This document shows, in pieces, positions 54,857 to 64,000 of a stretch of 64,000 nucleotides of DNA; the first letter of the stretch is position 1, and every line of letters begins with the position of its first letter. The translations under genes were made by a program, and so were the position numbers. Where the stretch lies: contig CM053325.1 of NCBI GenBank assembly GCA_028583605.1, forward strand, positions 62,728,148-62,792,147, read 5' to 3'. Under the pieces are notes generated by a model. The model was not told the origin of the DNA. It ran no database searches and worked only from the letters and a program-made list of their open reading frames with translations. The stretch comes from Dastarcus helophoroides. Taxonomy: Eukaryota; Arthropoda; Insecta; Coleoptera; Bothrideridae.

Positions 54857-55196
54857 TGTACCAAAATGTAATTATAAAGTTTGGTTGGGAATTTTCTAGA
54901 AAATTTGATAAGGGGAAGCGGCCGTGACAATAAATCAAACGGCAGATAAACGCTCCAGAAATTTCGGCAAACGATATGCCTTATCTCAAACGACCAGCCT
55001 TATCAGCTGGATTTTTCTAGAACCCGAAGCGGGCACTATATAAGGCGATCGTTTTTCCCTCAGTTAGTTAGAGAGTTAGCTAGAAGTCAATGAATAAGTT
55101 AATTAATTAAACAATTGTAGTGTTCCCAATTCAGTTTTGAAATAAAGTGGTTATAATTCACTAAGTGTTAATCATTCGAACCGATAACGCTCAAAA
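54857..55196 (+). mobile_element. Second solo LTR of the same family, 340 bp
   Basis: It starts TGTACC with ATAT on both sides (54853-54856 and 55197-55200). It shares GGCAGATAAACGCTCCAGAA, TTTTTCTAGAACCCGAAG, TATATAA (55037-55043), AATAAA (55141-55146) and ATTCGAACCGATAACG with 54018-54396. The 3' end is CTCAAAA rather than AACA, so a few terminal bases have changed. Confidence 0.82.
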
Positions 55197-55320
55197 ATAT
55201 GAACCTATAATAATAAAAATTTATAAATGCCATTTTATAGGTTTTTACTGTCATTCTCGCCTATTTATGGCGCCAAAACTTAACTTTTTTTTGCTATAAC
55301 TTCCGGGCTTTAGTTATAAT

Positions 55321-55906
55321 GTTAAATATTCGTATCAAAATTTTGCTTTTGGCGTGAACAGAAAACGGAAAGCAGCGCAGTGCAATTTGATTGACTGATT
55401 TAGTTAATATTTGCTGTGGAGAAAAGATGTTTTTTTAATGATGTACATTAAATAAGTAAGAAATATTCAGGCGAGTCCGAAGAGTTGCGCTATAAAATAA
55501 GAGTGAACATGAAAAAATATATAGTATATTGTAATACTAAGAATCATTATAATAACACTTGGGGTTTTAGGCAGTTTCACATTATTAGGTCCTTATAGCC
55601 TAATCGTATATTAAAATTTATTAAGGTTGTTATTTAATTTTTTTTTTTTCAGTGCGACTATTGACAAGTGAATGTTGAAGAAAATGGAATGACTAGACAT
55701 CACAATATAAAGTTGTTTTATCTGAAAGAAAAATTAAAATATTCCACTGAGTAATTAGGTGTTACTATAATATAATCGACATATATAGGAAGCACATAAT
55801 GAAGAAATTTCTCACATTTTAAAATGTTTGGTACTTACTAAGCAAATAACCTTCTGATATTACAGATTTTCATCAATTTTAGACTCGTACGCTGCACATC
55901 TCAGAT
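55321..55906. other. No gene seen
   Basis: AT-rich spacer between two hAT-like elements. Nothing is recognised. Confidence 0.4.
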
Positions 55907-58900
55907 CAGGCCCGTAACCAGGATATTTTTTCGGGGTGGGGGGCTGCGATCCTTCTGCTAAAACTACCTAGTCTTTGTTTGCGTTTAGGTTAGAGCTAAG
56001 AAGCCACGGTCCAATACTACTTTACTATTAATATTACTATTGTATACAATCATACTGAAATATAAAAAAATACGCTAAAAACATTTCTACAGTCTAACTC
56101 TTCTAACATTCTGACAAAGTAGCTGCAGAAAAATCTTTTTTTTAATTTTTTTAAATTTCGATTCGTTCATAATTTTTAAAAGTTTTTTTTAAGTTCAACT
56201 CTTTTTCTAACTGGCAACAACTTTAATTCCTACGGTTTTATTTTTGGCAATTTTGGGAATTATTGTTGTTATCTAAATTTGTAATGTCGAAATGCGTTTG
56301 ATTCTTCCGAATTTCGAAAATCATTTTTGCTATAAAGTTAAAATCGTTTTTTTTTTAGAAAATTTTCGGAAAACGAATGTAGAACCGTCAGATTTAAATT
56401 GGAAATTTGGACGAAAACAGACCAAATTTCACGAAAATCCCGAAATTTACGGAAAAAGTCCAAATTTGAGGAAAAACGTTGAAACTGAGGTTTGAACTAA
56501 AAATCTTGAGAAAAAAATAGCAAATTTAGAGAAAAATTCGATATTTTATTTTAAGCGCCCAAGGTTTCTTAGATACATAAAAGAATGTTAAGAAAACTAG
56601 AAAACAAACGTGTTCGACTCATGCACATTCATTTTAGAACACGTGGATGCTCCTGAAAGATCCCCAATGTTGTCCCTAAATTTGGGGACAAACTTCAAAA
56701 TTGGCAACCCCGCAAATGGCGAAGTTCCACGATAAAGATAAAACTGTCGAGATTGGAGTAGAAATTTTAGAAAAAAATTAGACATTTCGATTTTAAATTT
56801 GAAACTTTCGGAAAACGAATTTAGAACCGTCAGATTCAAATTGGGAATTTGGAAGAAAAAACACCAAATTTCACGAAAATTCTGAAATTTACGAAAAAAG
56901 TTCAAATTTTAGAAAAAAGGTTGAAACTGTAGTTTGAACCTAAAAATCTTGAGAAAAAATATCAAATTTAGAGAAAAACTCGATATTTTGTTTAAACCAC
57001 CAAAGGTTTACTAGATACATAAAAAAATATCAAAAATAACTCAAAAAGAAACCTTTTCAACTCGTGCACATTCATTTTACAACACGTGAATGCCCTTAAA
57101 AGATCCCTAATTTTGTCAGTAAATTTAGGGAGAAAACTTCATAATTGGCAACCCCGCAAATAGCGAAATTACGTGACAAAGGTGAAAATTTCGAGACTAA
57201 AGTAGACATTTCAGGAGAAGATAGACATTTCAGGAGAAAATAGACATTTCGATTTTAAAATCGACGTTTTCGGAAAACGAATGTAGATCCGTCAGATTTA
57301 AATTGGAAATTTGGACGAAAACAGACCAAATTTCACGAAAATCCTGAAATTTACGGAAAAAGTCGAAATTTGAGAAAAAACCTGGAAACTGAGGTTTGAA
57401 CTAAAAATCTTGAGAAAAAAATAGCAAATTTAGAGAAAAATTCGATATTTTATTTTAAGCGCCCAAGGTTTCTTAGATACATAAAAGAATGTTAAGAAAA
57501 TTAGAAAACAAACGTGTTCGACTCATGCACATTCATTTTAGAACACGTGGATGCTCCTGAAAGATCCCCAATGTTGTCCCTAAATTTGGGGACAAACTTC
57601 AAAATTGGCAACCCCGCAAATGGCGAAGTTCCACGATAAAGATAAAACTGTCGAGATTGGAGTAGAAATTTTAGAAAAAAATGAGACATTTCGATTTTAA
57701 ATTTGAAACTTTCGGAAAACGAATTTAGAACCGTCAGATTTAAATTGAGAATTTGGGAAGAAAAAAGACCAAATTTCACGAAAATCCTGAAATTTACGGA
57801 AAAAGTTCAAATTTTAGGAAAAAGGTTGAAACTGTAGTTTGAACCTAAAAATCTTGAGAAAAAATATCAAATTTAGAGAAAAACTCGATATTTTGTTTAA
57901 ACCACCAAAGGTTTACTAGATACATAAAAAAATATCAAAAATAACTCAAAAAGAAACCTTTTCAACTCGTGCACATTCATTTTACAACACGTGAATGCCC
58001 CTAAAAGATCCCTAATTTTGTCCCTAAATTTCGGAAGAAAACTTCATAATTGGCAATCCCGCAAATAGCGAAATTACGTGACAAAGGTGAACATTTCAAG
58101 ACTAGAGTAGACATTTCAGGAGAAGATAGACATTTCAGGAGAAAATAGACATTTCGATTTTAAAATCGACGTTTTCGGAAAACGAATGTAGAACCGTCAG
58201 ATTTAAATTAGGAATTTAGAAGAAAAAAGACAACATTTCACGAAAAATCCCCAAATTTACGGAAAACGTCCAAATTTTAGGAAAAACGTTGAAACTGAGG
58301 TTTGAACTAAAAATCTTGAGAAAAAAATAGCAAATTTAGAGAAAAATTCGATATTTTATTTTAAGCGCCCAAGGTTTCTTAGATACATAAAAGAATGTTA
58401 AGAAAACTAGAAAACAAACGTGTTCGACTCATGCACATTCATTTTAGAACACGTGGATGCTCCTGAAAGATCCCCAATGTTGTCCCTAAATTTGGGGACA
58501 AACTTCAAAATTGGCAACCCCGCAAATAGCGAAGTTCCGCGATAAAGATAAAACTGTCGAGATTGGAGTAGAAATTTTAGAAGAAAATTAGTCATTTCGA
58601 TTTTAAATTTGAAACTTTCGGAAAACGAATGTAGAACCGTCAGATTCAAATTGAGAATTTGGAGGAAAAAAGACCAAATTTCACGAAAATCCTCAAATTT
58701 ACGGAAAAAGTTCAAATTTTAGAAAAAAGGTTGAAACTGTAGTTTGAACCTAAAAATCTTGAGAAAAAATATCAAATTCAGAGAAAAACTCGATATTTTG
58801 TTTAAACCACCAAAGGTTTACTAGATACATAAAAAAATATCAAAAATAACTCAAAAAGAAACCTTTTCAACTCGTGCACATTCATTTTACAACACGTGGA

Positions 58901-61627
58901 TGCCCCTAAAAGATCCCTAATTTTGTCACTAAATTTAGAGAGAATACTTCACAATTGGCAACCCCGCAAATAGCGAAATTACGTGACAAAGGTGAAAATT
59001 TCGAGACTAAAGTAGACATTTCAGGAGAAGATAGACATTTCAGGAGAAGATAGACATTTCGATTTTAAAATCGACGTTTTCGGAAAACGAATGTAGAACC
59101 GTCAGATTTAAATTAGGAATTTGGAAGAAAAAAGACTACATTTCACGAAAAATCCCCAAATTTACGGAAAAAGTCCACATTTTAGGAAAAACGTTAAAAC
59201 TATAGTATACACTGAAAATCTTGAAAAATAAACTGATTTTAGATGGTTTTTTTTTGTCATTTCGACTTTTTTTTAAAGAATTCAACTTTTTTTTTAAAGA
59301 TTGAATTTTATGACGAGATGATTAGATTTTGTTTTGAAAATTTCGAGCCTTTCTGAAAATTTCTACTCTTTTTTTTAAAGTTTTTTAATAGCTTTCACAA
59401 TTTTTTAATAGTTTGACCATTTTGAAGATTTGGACTTTTTTTGGAAATAACGAATTTTGTTGAAAATTTTATTTATTTAGAAATTTCTACCATTTTTCAA
59501 TTTGAATTAGATTTTTTGTTAAATGCGAACTATGTTAATACTTTTATTTTTTTTCTGAAAATTCAAAGTTCAAAATCTTGGTATTTTCTTCAAACCTACA
59601 AATATTTTTTTAAACTTTGATTCGTTCTAGAAACGTGGAAATGTTTCTAAAATTTTTGTGAAAAATGTTAGATATCGAAAATCTGAAATCTTGAGTTTTT
59701 TGAATTTGGAATTTTAATTCGAAATGTCCAGAAAAGTCTACATTTAGAGCAAATAAACAATAATTATGACTGTATTTGTACTTAAAAATAATCAGAATTT
59801 ATTAATTAACTTTTTTTTTTAATATTTGCTATTATAGAAATTTAAAATTTCCAAACAAATAGTAGGATATGTTAATTCTTAACAAATTTACACTGTTCGA
59901 ACTCGAAATTTTTAGTGTTTTGAATCCTAAATTTTAGAAATAAGTTGACATTTACTCTCTGAATTAGAAGAAAAAAGAAGCTATAATTTCTGAAAAAAAA
60001 AAGGTTTGAAGTTAAAATTCTCTAAAAAGATCTCTAATTTCCAAAAGATAAAACCTATTAACAAAAGCTAATCACACTCAACATTTTGTTTGCAAACAAA
60101 ATTCAAAAAATAAGCTTTGATATTTCCTGAAACTTTTAATGTTTTCTCAAAATAACCACGGGATCTTTTAAATTAAATGTCTAGAAAGAAAGTCAAAATA
60201 TTTTAAAGTACTCTGAATTTTGAATCAGTGCTAATGTAAAAATTTTGAAAAACTATATTCATTAATCTTTTTTTTTAAATTTCGACTTTAATCTTGACAT
60301 TTTTAAACTCTTTGTAAAAAGTTGCAAAAATTTTATAAATTTTCTGAAAATATGAATTTAGTTGAAATGTCGTAATTAAAAATAAAAAAATTCTTAGTTA
60401 AAGTTGAAATTTGATAACTAAGATAAAAATTTTAATGGTTTTTAAAAGTTTTCACTTGGAAGTCGAATTTTGGAGGATAAAGTCGAATTTTTGAAATCTT
60501 AATTGAAATATAAACAAATTAACTTTACAACAAAAAATTTCGAAATTTTTTATTAAGTAAAAACGTTTTAAAAAAATTAGAAAATTCGAATTAAAGTGAA
60601 TTAAAGTTATTAAATAAATCCTGAATTTTCCAACTTAAAAATGCTTAAGTTTTGTGTACAACTTGAGATTTATAAAAGAATCTACATTTTAGACATTTTT
60701 TTAAAAGTTCAATCGCCATGCTAGAAAAATTATAGAAGAAATTCAAGAGAATAACTTATTAAAAAATGTCTTCTCAAAATAATGGCTTATAAGATATTTT
60801 GATATTTTACTAAAGGGTCTAATATTCAAAATTTTATTCAAATACCGAATTTAAAATATAAATTTTTAAATTCCAAAACTGTAAAACTTTTATCACAAGA
60901 TCCAAGGTTTTTTCAAAATTTGGTGTTAAATCTCGAAAAATTGCTTGTATAAATTTTCAGTTCTCAAAATTTGAATTTTTTTCTCAAAATGGGGAGTTTA
61001 AGCTTAAAAAACTTGCAAAATTTAACATCATTTTAATAGAATTTAAAAGATAACATTGAAAACTCAAATAATAAAAAAAAGTAATTTCAAGAAAAGTTTA
61101 AAATTTTTTAGAAAAAGCCAAAATTTTGAAAAAAATACGAACGAGTTGAAGACAAAAATTTTAAGATTTAGAGAAAAAATTCAGCAATGAACTCGAAATT
61201 TCAAGAACTTCTTTATTTGAAACTGTCATACTCCTGAATATTCTGAGTAGAACCTAAAATCTATTTTTTTTTTAAATTTCGACTGAGATTTCAAAATGTT
61301 TTCTTTTAGTTGTTAATTGTGAGTTTTGGCCTATTAGTGCCATTTTTTGAATATTTTACCTATTTGGTGCCTTCTTTAGATTTTCGTTGTTGCCTAATTT
61401 AACATTTTGTTCACCTTTTTACCTTGCTTGATTGTGCTTAAAATGCGGTCTCTAATGAAAAGAAATGGCGCCAAATTTGAAAAAAAAAACATCCTTGCAT
61501 TTCGGTACGAAAACAAAATGATCCATTAAAAATGGTTTTTAAAAAGTTCGCACATCTGGAAAGTTCAGTTCTATCTAGTGTGAAGCCAAAAAATTTCGGG
61601 GGGGGGGGGGGGGTGGTTACGGGTCTG
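55907..61627. mobile_element. Non-autonomous hAT-like element, 5721 bp
   Basis: A perfect 8-bp duplication TCTCAGAT is at 55899-55906 and 61628-61635. Ends are CAGGCCCGTAACCAGG and, on the minus strand, CAGACCCGTAACCA. Its left 350 bp and right 2.4 kb match the interior of 17710-20499 (for example GCGTTTAGGTTAGAGCT and AATTTTGGGAATTATTGTT). The extra length is a tandem array at 56350-59210. A run of 16 G (61598-61613) lies just inside the right end. No transposase is seen. Confidence 0.9.
56350..59210. repeat. Higher-order tandem array, alternating units of about 443 and 462 bp
   Basis: The phrase AAAACGAATGTAGAACCGTC (or a close variant) recurs near 56368, 56812, 57274, 57715, 58178, 58621 and 59083. 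Spacings alternate about 444, 462, 441, 463, 443, 462, so the true repeat is a dimer of about 905 bp present about three times. Units with TTTAGACATTTCAGGAGAAG alternate with units that lack it. The similar ORFs at 56905-56597, 57779-57501 and 58715-58407 reflect this and are not genes. Confidence 0.9.
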
Positions 61628-61786
61628 TCTCAGATCAAATTCATTCCCCCTGACTTTAAATTTAAGCGTTATGCTATGAAAGTTGGACGTCAAGTCAAGT
61701 TAACTACATTGGCTTAAATCTCACTCATTCACTATCTCATGACATGTCCTATTTACTATTTTGTATTTTTCAACATAAATCGAAAA

Positions 61787-61895
61787 AAGTATCTCTGAAG
61801 ATGATAGCTTGGCTATCAAAACGCGTTAGAGCAACTGTTGTCGTATTTTTTAATCTTTTTGGTTTCAGGGGGCAAGATTTGTACATCAGTAACGT
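61787..61895 (+). mobile_element. Decayed hammerhead-family fragment (copy F)
   Basis: ATCTCTGAAGATGATAGCTT and GGCTATC are followed by AAAACGCG, so the G of the conserved GAAA is lost. The arm then continues GCAACTGTTGTCGTATTTTT and TCTTTTTGGTTTCAGGGGGC. A single arm only. Confidence 0.65.
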
Positions 61896-62138
61896 ACAGT
61901 TATTTCTGTATAAAACATGGTGGCTTGAGTGTACCGTTTGTTAAATTCGATGAAAACCAGCGTCAGAATTCATTTGCTTTCTTATGGTCAATATATACAA
62001 ATAGGATATGATTTATTAGCACATTGAATTAATGTGCGATATCACAATAGGTTAGAAACAAATACATTCTTAAATATATCGTTTGAACGTGAAAAGGGAA
62101 CAACAATAACCTTATAGAATACTTTACAATCGTTGATC

Positions 62139-62144
62139 TTTATT
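62139..62144 (-). terminator. Candidate DDR poly(A) signal
   Basis: Minus-strand AATAAA about 120 bp after the DDR stop codon. Another AATAAA on the same strand is at 62213-62208, about 50 bp after the stop. Either could serve. Confidence 0.45.
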
Positions 62145-62262
62145 ATCTAATATTATTGGCACACATTTGATAAGAACATTCAAATGGTAAAAGAAACATT
62201 GAGAAATTTTATTCAAATACAAACAAGTCTTTTATATCTCAGTCAATCGGAAGTAAGAACAG

Positions 62263-62571
62263 TTATACATTGGTGCCTAAGGGCATATATCCTAGATTTT
62301 TTCGTTGAAGAAATAAATGGATTTCGGCAAACCTAGGTCTGTCCGCCGCGTTCCTTTTCCAACATTCACCCATCAAATCGTAGATTTCTCTGGGACACAG
62401 CGGAGGTCGCGGTAGATATCTTTGGCAACCGTCGTTTTGATAAAAGTGATTGCAATTTTCCACAACCTGCTCGCTGGTGAGCTCGGCGAAAGGTTGCTGA
62501 GTACAAAGCATTATGATCTCCCACAACGTCACCGCGAACGACCACACGTCACCTTTTGTGGTTTGCCTTCC
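62263..62571 (-). CDS. Discoidin domain receptor, last exon (kinase C-lobe end)
   Basis: 103 codons from acceptor AG at 62573-62572 to a TAA stop, phase 0. It encodes GRQTTKGDVWSFAVTLWEII (alpha-F region with the conserved DVW), QPFAELTSEQVVENCNHFYQ, YLPRPPLCPREIYDLM, ECWKRNAADRPRF (the conserved CW...RP) and EIHLFLQ, ending YMPLGTNV. This is the C-terminal lobe of a receptor tyrosine kinase. The SEQVVEN, CP..IY.LM and EIH.FL phrases point to the discoidin domain receptors, collagen-binding receptors at the plasma membrane. The protein ends soon after the kinase domain, as in DDRs. The 5' exons lie beyond the right edge. Confidence 0.92.
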   Translation of the reverse strand, partial: GRQTTKGDVWSFAVTLWEIIMLCTQQPFAELTSEQVVENCNHFYQNDGCQRYLPRPPLCPREIYDLMGECWKRNAADRPRFAEIHLFLQRKNLGYMPLGTNV

Positions 62572-62721
62572 CTGTAATTAGAAAAGTAATTTGAGTATTT
62601 GGACAAAATGATGGGCCAATGGGCTCAAATATCGTTTCCGAGATATCTGGGTCCAATGGTCAGGTTCCCTTCATTTCTAATGATTGATCAACTGAGAATA
62701 CAGAGTTACCATGTTGCTTTT

Positions 62722-62936
62722 TTTTTGGTGGAACGGACTGGTCTTTGGTTATCTTCAATAATTGAAATACAAAGTCCTCTGAAACCAAGAAAGATTAAAA
62801 AACACAACAAAGGTTACTGGCTAACGCGTTTCGTATCTCTCTAAAGATGATAGCTTGGCCATCGAAACGCGCTAGAGCAACCTTTGTTGTGTTTTTTAAT
62901 CTTTCTTGTTTCAGGGGACAAAATTTGTATTTCAAC
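62722..62936. mobile_element. Decayed hammerhead-family element in a DDR intron (copy G)
   Basis: Two outward arms are present: the left with GGAACGGACTGGTCTTTGGT and AAGAAAGATTAAAAAACACA, the right with CAACCTTTGTTGTGTTTTTT. The ribozyme core at 62837-62877 has CTAAAGA in place of CTGAAGA and GCGCT in place of GCGTT, two lesions at conserved positions. Confidence 0.7.
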
Positions 62937-63261
62937 CATTTTAGTTGTAGTCTCTGAATAGCAGTACTAGGGATTAGATTGCAATACTAGGGATTAGATT
63001 AAAAACTACCAAATGTTTCAAAATTAGCGCCCCCAGCGCTTTTGCATGCTTCTAAAATGTATCTTCTCTAAAAGAAAATTGTGCAGATTAAAAGCATGGA
63101 TTAGGAAGGAGATTTGAGAACAACCTCGAGTGGTAGACCGGTTATAGTTTCTGAAATGACGAAGGGATCAAAGATCAATCGTTGAGTAAGATCCATGATC
63201 GTCGACGACAGGGATTGTTACTCACACGCTCTAAAGTGTTGAATCTTTCAACACTAATCTT

Positions 63262-63516
63262 TGAATCTTTTAAAGATTGAATCTTTCAAAGATTGAATCT
63301 TTCAAAGATTGAATCTTTCAAAGATTGAATCTTTCAAAGATTGAATCTTTCAAAGATTGAATCTTTCAAAGATTGAATCTTTCAAAAATTGAATCTTTCA
63401 AAGATTGAATCTTTCAAAGATTGAATCTTTCAAAGATTGAATCTTTCAAAGATTGAATCTTTCAAAGATTGAATCTTTCAAAGATTGAATCTTTCAAAGA
63501 TTGAATCTTTCAAAGT
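63262..63516. repeat. 16-bp near-palindromic tandem array, about 16 copies
   Basis: The unit AATCTTTCAAAGATTG is repeated almost without change; one copy has CAAAAATTG. Each unit is a near-palindrome (AATCTTT against AAAGATT), so single strands can form many hairpins. The array ends 22 bp from the donor of the DDR exon at 63680-63539. Confidence 0.95.
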
Positions 63517-63538
63517 TTAGTATTGCTCGGTTTCTTAC

Positions 63539-63680
63539 CAATAATAGGCTTTCCCAAGACATCCAGCGGATGGGCAGTCTAGATTTTGTATCACTGATGT
63601 AATAGTCGGATTCGTATCTGTCGCAGTACATGGCGTGGTCCGAAATTTTAATCGTAAAATTTTTGTCAATCACACAATTC
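63539..63680 (-). CDS. Discoidin domain receptor, penultimate exon (catalytic and activation loops)
   Basis: 142 bp from acceptor AG (63682-63681) to donor GTAAG (63538). The first base completes an arginine codon from the previous exon. It encodes NCVIDKNFTIKISDHAMYCD, then YESDYYISD and RLPIRWMSWESLLL. The catalytic-loop asparagine (RNC), the paired activation-loop tyrosines and the LPIRWMSWES segment are typical of DDRs. The DFG motif is replaced by DHA: the metal-binding Asp is kept but Phe-Gly is not. The downstream exon continues in phase with GRQTTKGDVW. Confidence 0.92.
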
Positions 63681-63810
63681 CTGAAACAAACACATTTATG
63701 CAATATCTAAATGTATGTGCAATAATCCCCGGTCCGTGGTTAAACAAGGAGAAAACGTTAATGCACAGTTACACGGTCAGAGGATTTATGGTAAATAAAT
63801 TTTTGATTAC

Positions 63811-63903
63811 CTTGCTGCTAAATCTCGATGTACTAAGTCCAGTGATTCTAAATATTTCATCCCGGACGCGATTTGTGTTGCAAGATAAATTAAACAACCA
63901 TAG
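63811..63903 (-). CDS. Discoidin domain receptor, upstream exon (HRD region)
   Basis: 93 bp between acceptor CTTTTGCAG (to 63904) and donor GTAATC (63810). With one base of a split codon before it, it encodes [20 protein letters not shown] followed by [10 protein letters not shown] and two bases of the next arginine codon. [11 protein letters not shown] and HRDLAAR are tyrosine-kinase catalytic-loop sequence with intact HRD. It joins 63680 in phase to give HRDLAARN. The small exon and intron structure is normal for a receptor kinase. Confidence 0.92.
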
Positions 63904-64000
63904 CTGCAAAAGATCAATATAATTAAACAAAACAAATTAATGTAATAATTGGTTAATGTTGGCTTTTTTCATGAAATCGGTCGAAAATGCCTACTTTCTC

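Larger units (their letters stand above)
53023..55312. mobile_element. Non-autonomous hAT-like element, 2290 bp, carrying nested insertions
   Basis: A perfect 8-bp duplication GTTATAAT lies at 53015-53022 and 55313-55320. Ends are TAGAGCCCGGAAGTTATGGC and, on the minus strand, TAAAGCCCGGAAGTTATAGC. Subterminal ATTTGCCATTTGATGCC-type words are repeated. It holds the hammerhead element copy B and two solo LTRs. No transposase is seen. Confidence 0.88.

Noticed and set aside
56597..58715. Three similar minus-strand ORFs of 92-102 codons that look like a gene family
   Set aside because: They coincide with successive units of the tandem array at 56350-59210 and begin and end with the repeat period.
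63262..63516. CRISPR-like array
   Set aside because: The 16-bp units are contiguous with no unique spacers, and the setting is an animal intron. It is a minisatellite.
1..64000. tRNA, rRNA or snoRNA genes
   Set aside because: No cloverleaf with A and B boxes or rRNA-like segment was noticed. A tRNAscan and Rfam search would be needed to exclude them.

Overview
This looks like AT-rich animal nuclear DNA, most likely an insect. The evidence is spliced genes with GT/AG introns (three introns of about 0.8 to 6 kb resolved in TAF4), AATAAA poly(A) signals, TA-duplicating mariner-type transposons, many hAT-type elements with 8-bp target duplications, jockey/CR1-type LINEs and solo LTRs. I cannot name the species.

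Three host genes are recognisable. (1) TAF4, the TFIID subunit, lies on the minus strand with four exons at 29998-29210, 28349-28170, 23243-23154 and 17134-16922. These cover the N-terminus, low-complexity glutamine/threonine/proline region and TAFH domain. The C-terminal histone-fold part is not seen and probably lies beyond the left edge. (2) UTP18, a U3 snoRNP WD-repeat protein, is a complete single-exon gene on the plus strand at 36317-37789. (3) The last three exons of a discoidin domain receptor tyrosine kinase lie on the minus strand at 63903-62263; its 5' part is beyond the right edge.

Most of the rest is mobile DNA, much of it delimited to the base by target duplications. I find seven hAT-like elements with terminal inverted repeats and 8-bp duplications (14794-15683, 17710-20499, 31607-33715, 40770-43107, 48368-52920, 53023-55312, 55907-61627), about a third of the window. 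None has a recognisable transposase. Several are filled with degenerate A/T-tract sequence built on an AATTTCGA-like word. Other elements are a mariner (7048-8299), a DD37D IS630/Tc1/mariner element (11611-13087) inside a LINE (10475-13995), a second LINE (43289-46078), a long-inverted-repeat transposon with a decayed transposase (20755-23007), two copies of a 300-bp hAT MITE, and three LTR copies. A three-level nest lies at 10475-13995.

The most interesting signal is RNA-level. At least five places can fold as type I hammerhead self-cleaving ribozymes. One at 2883-2929 (minus) has a complete core and a perfect 6-bp stem I. The others belong to a short inverted-repeat mobile family (11838-12044, 53076-53415, 23313-23513, with decayed copies at 61787 and 62722). 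In both groups stem III is short and self-complementary, which suggests action as a dimer, as reported for Penelope-like elements and retrozymes. Tandem structures include a higher-order satellite-like array at 56350-59210 and a 16-bp near-palindromic array in a DDR intron.
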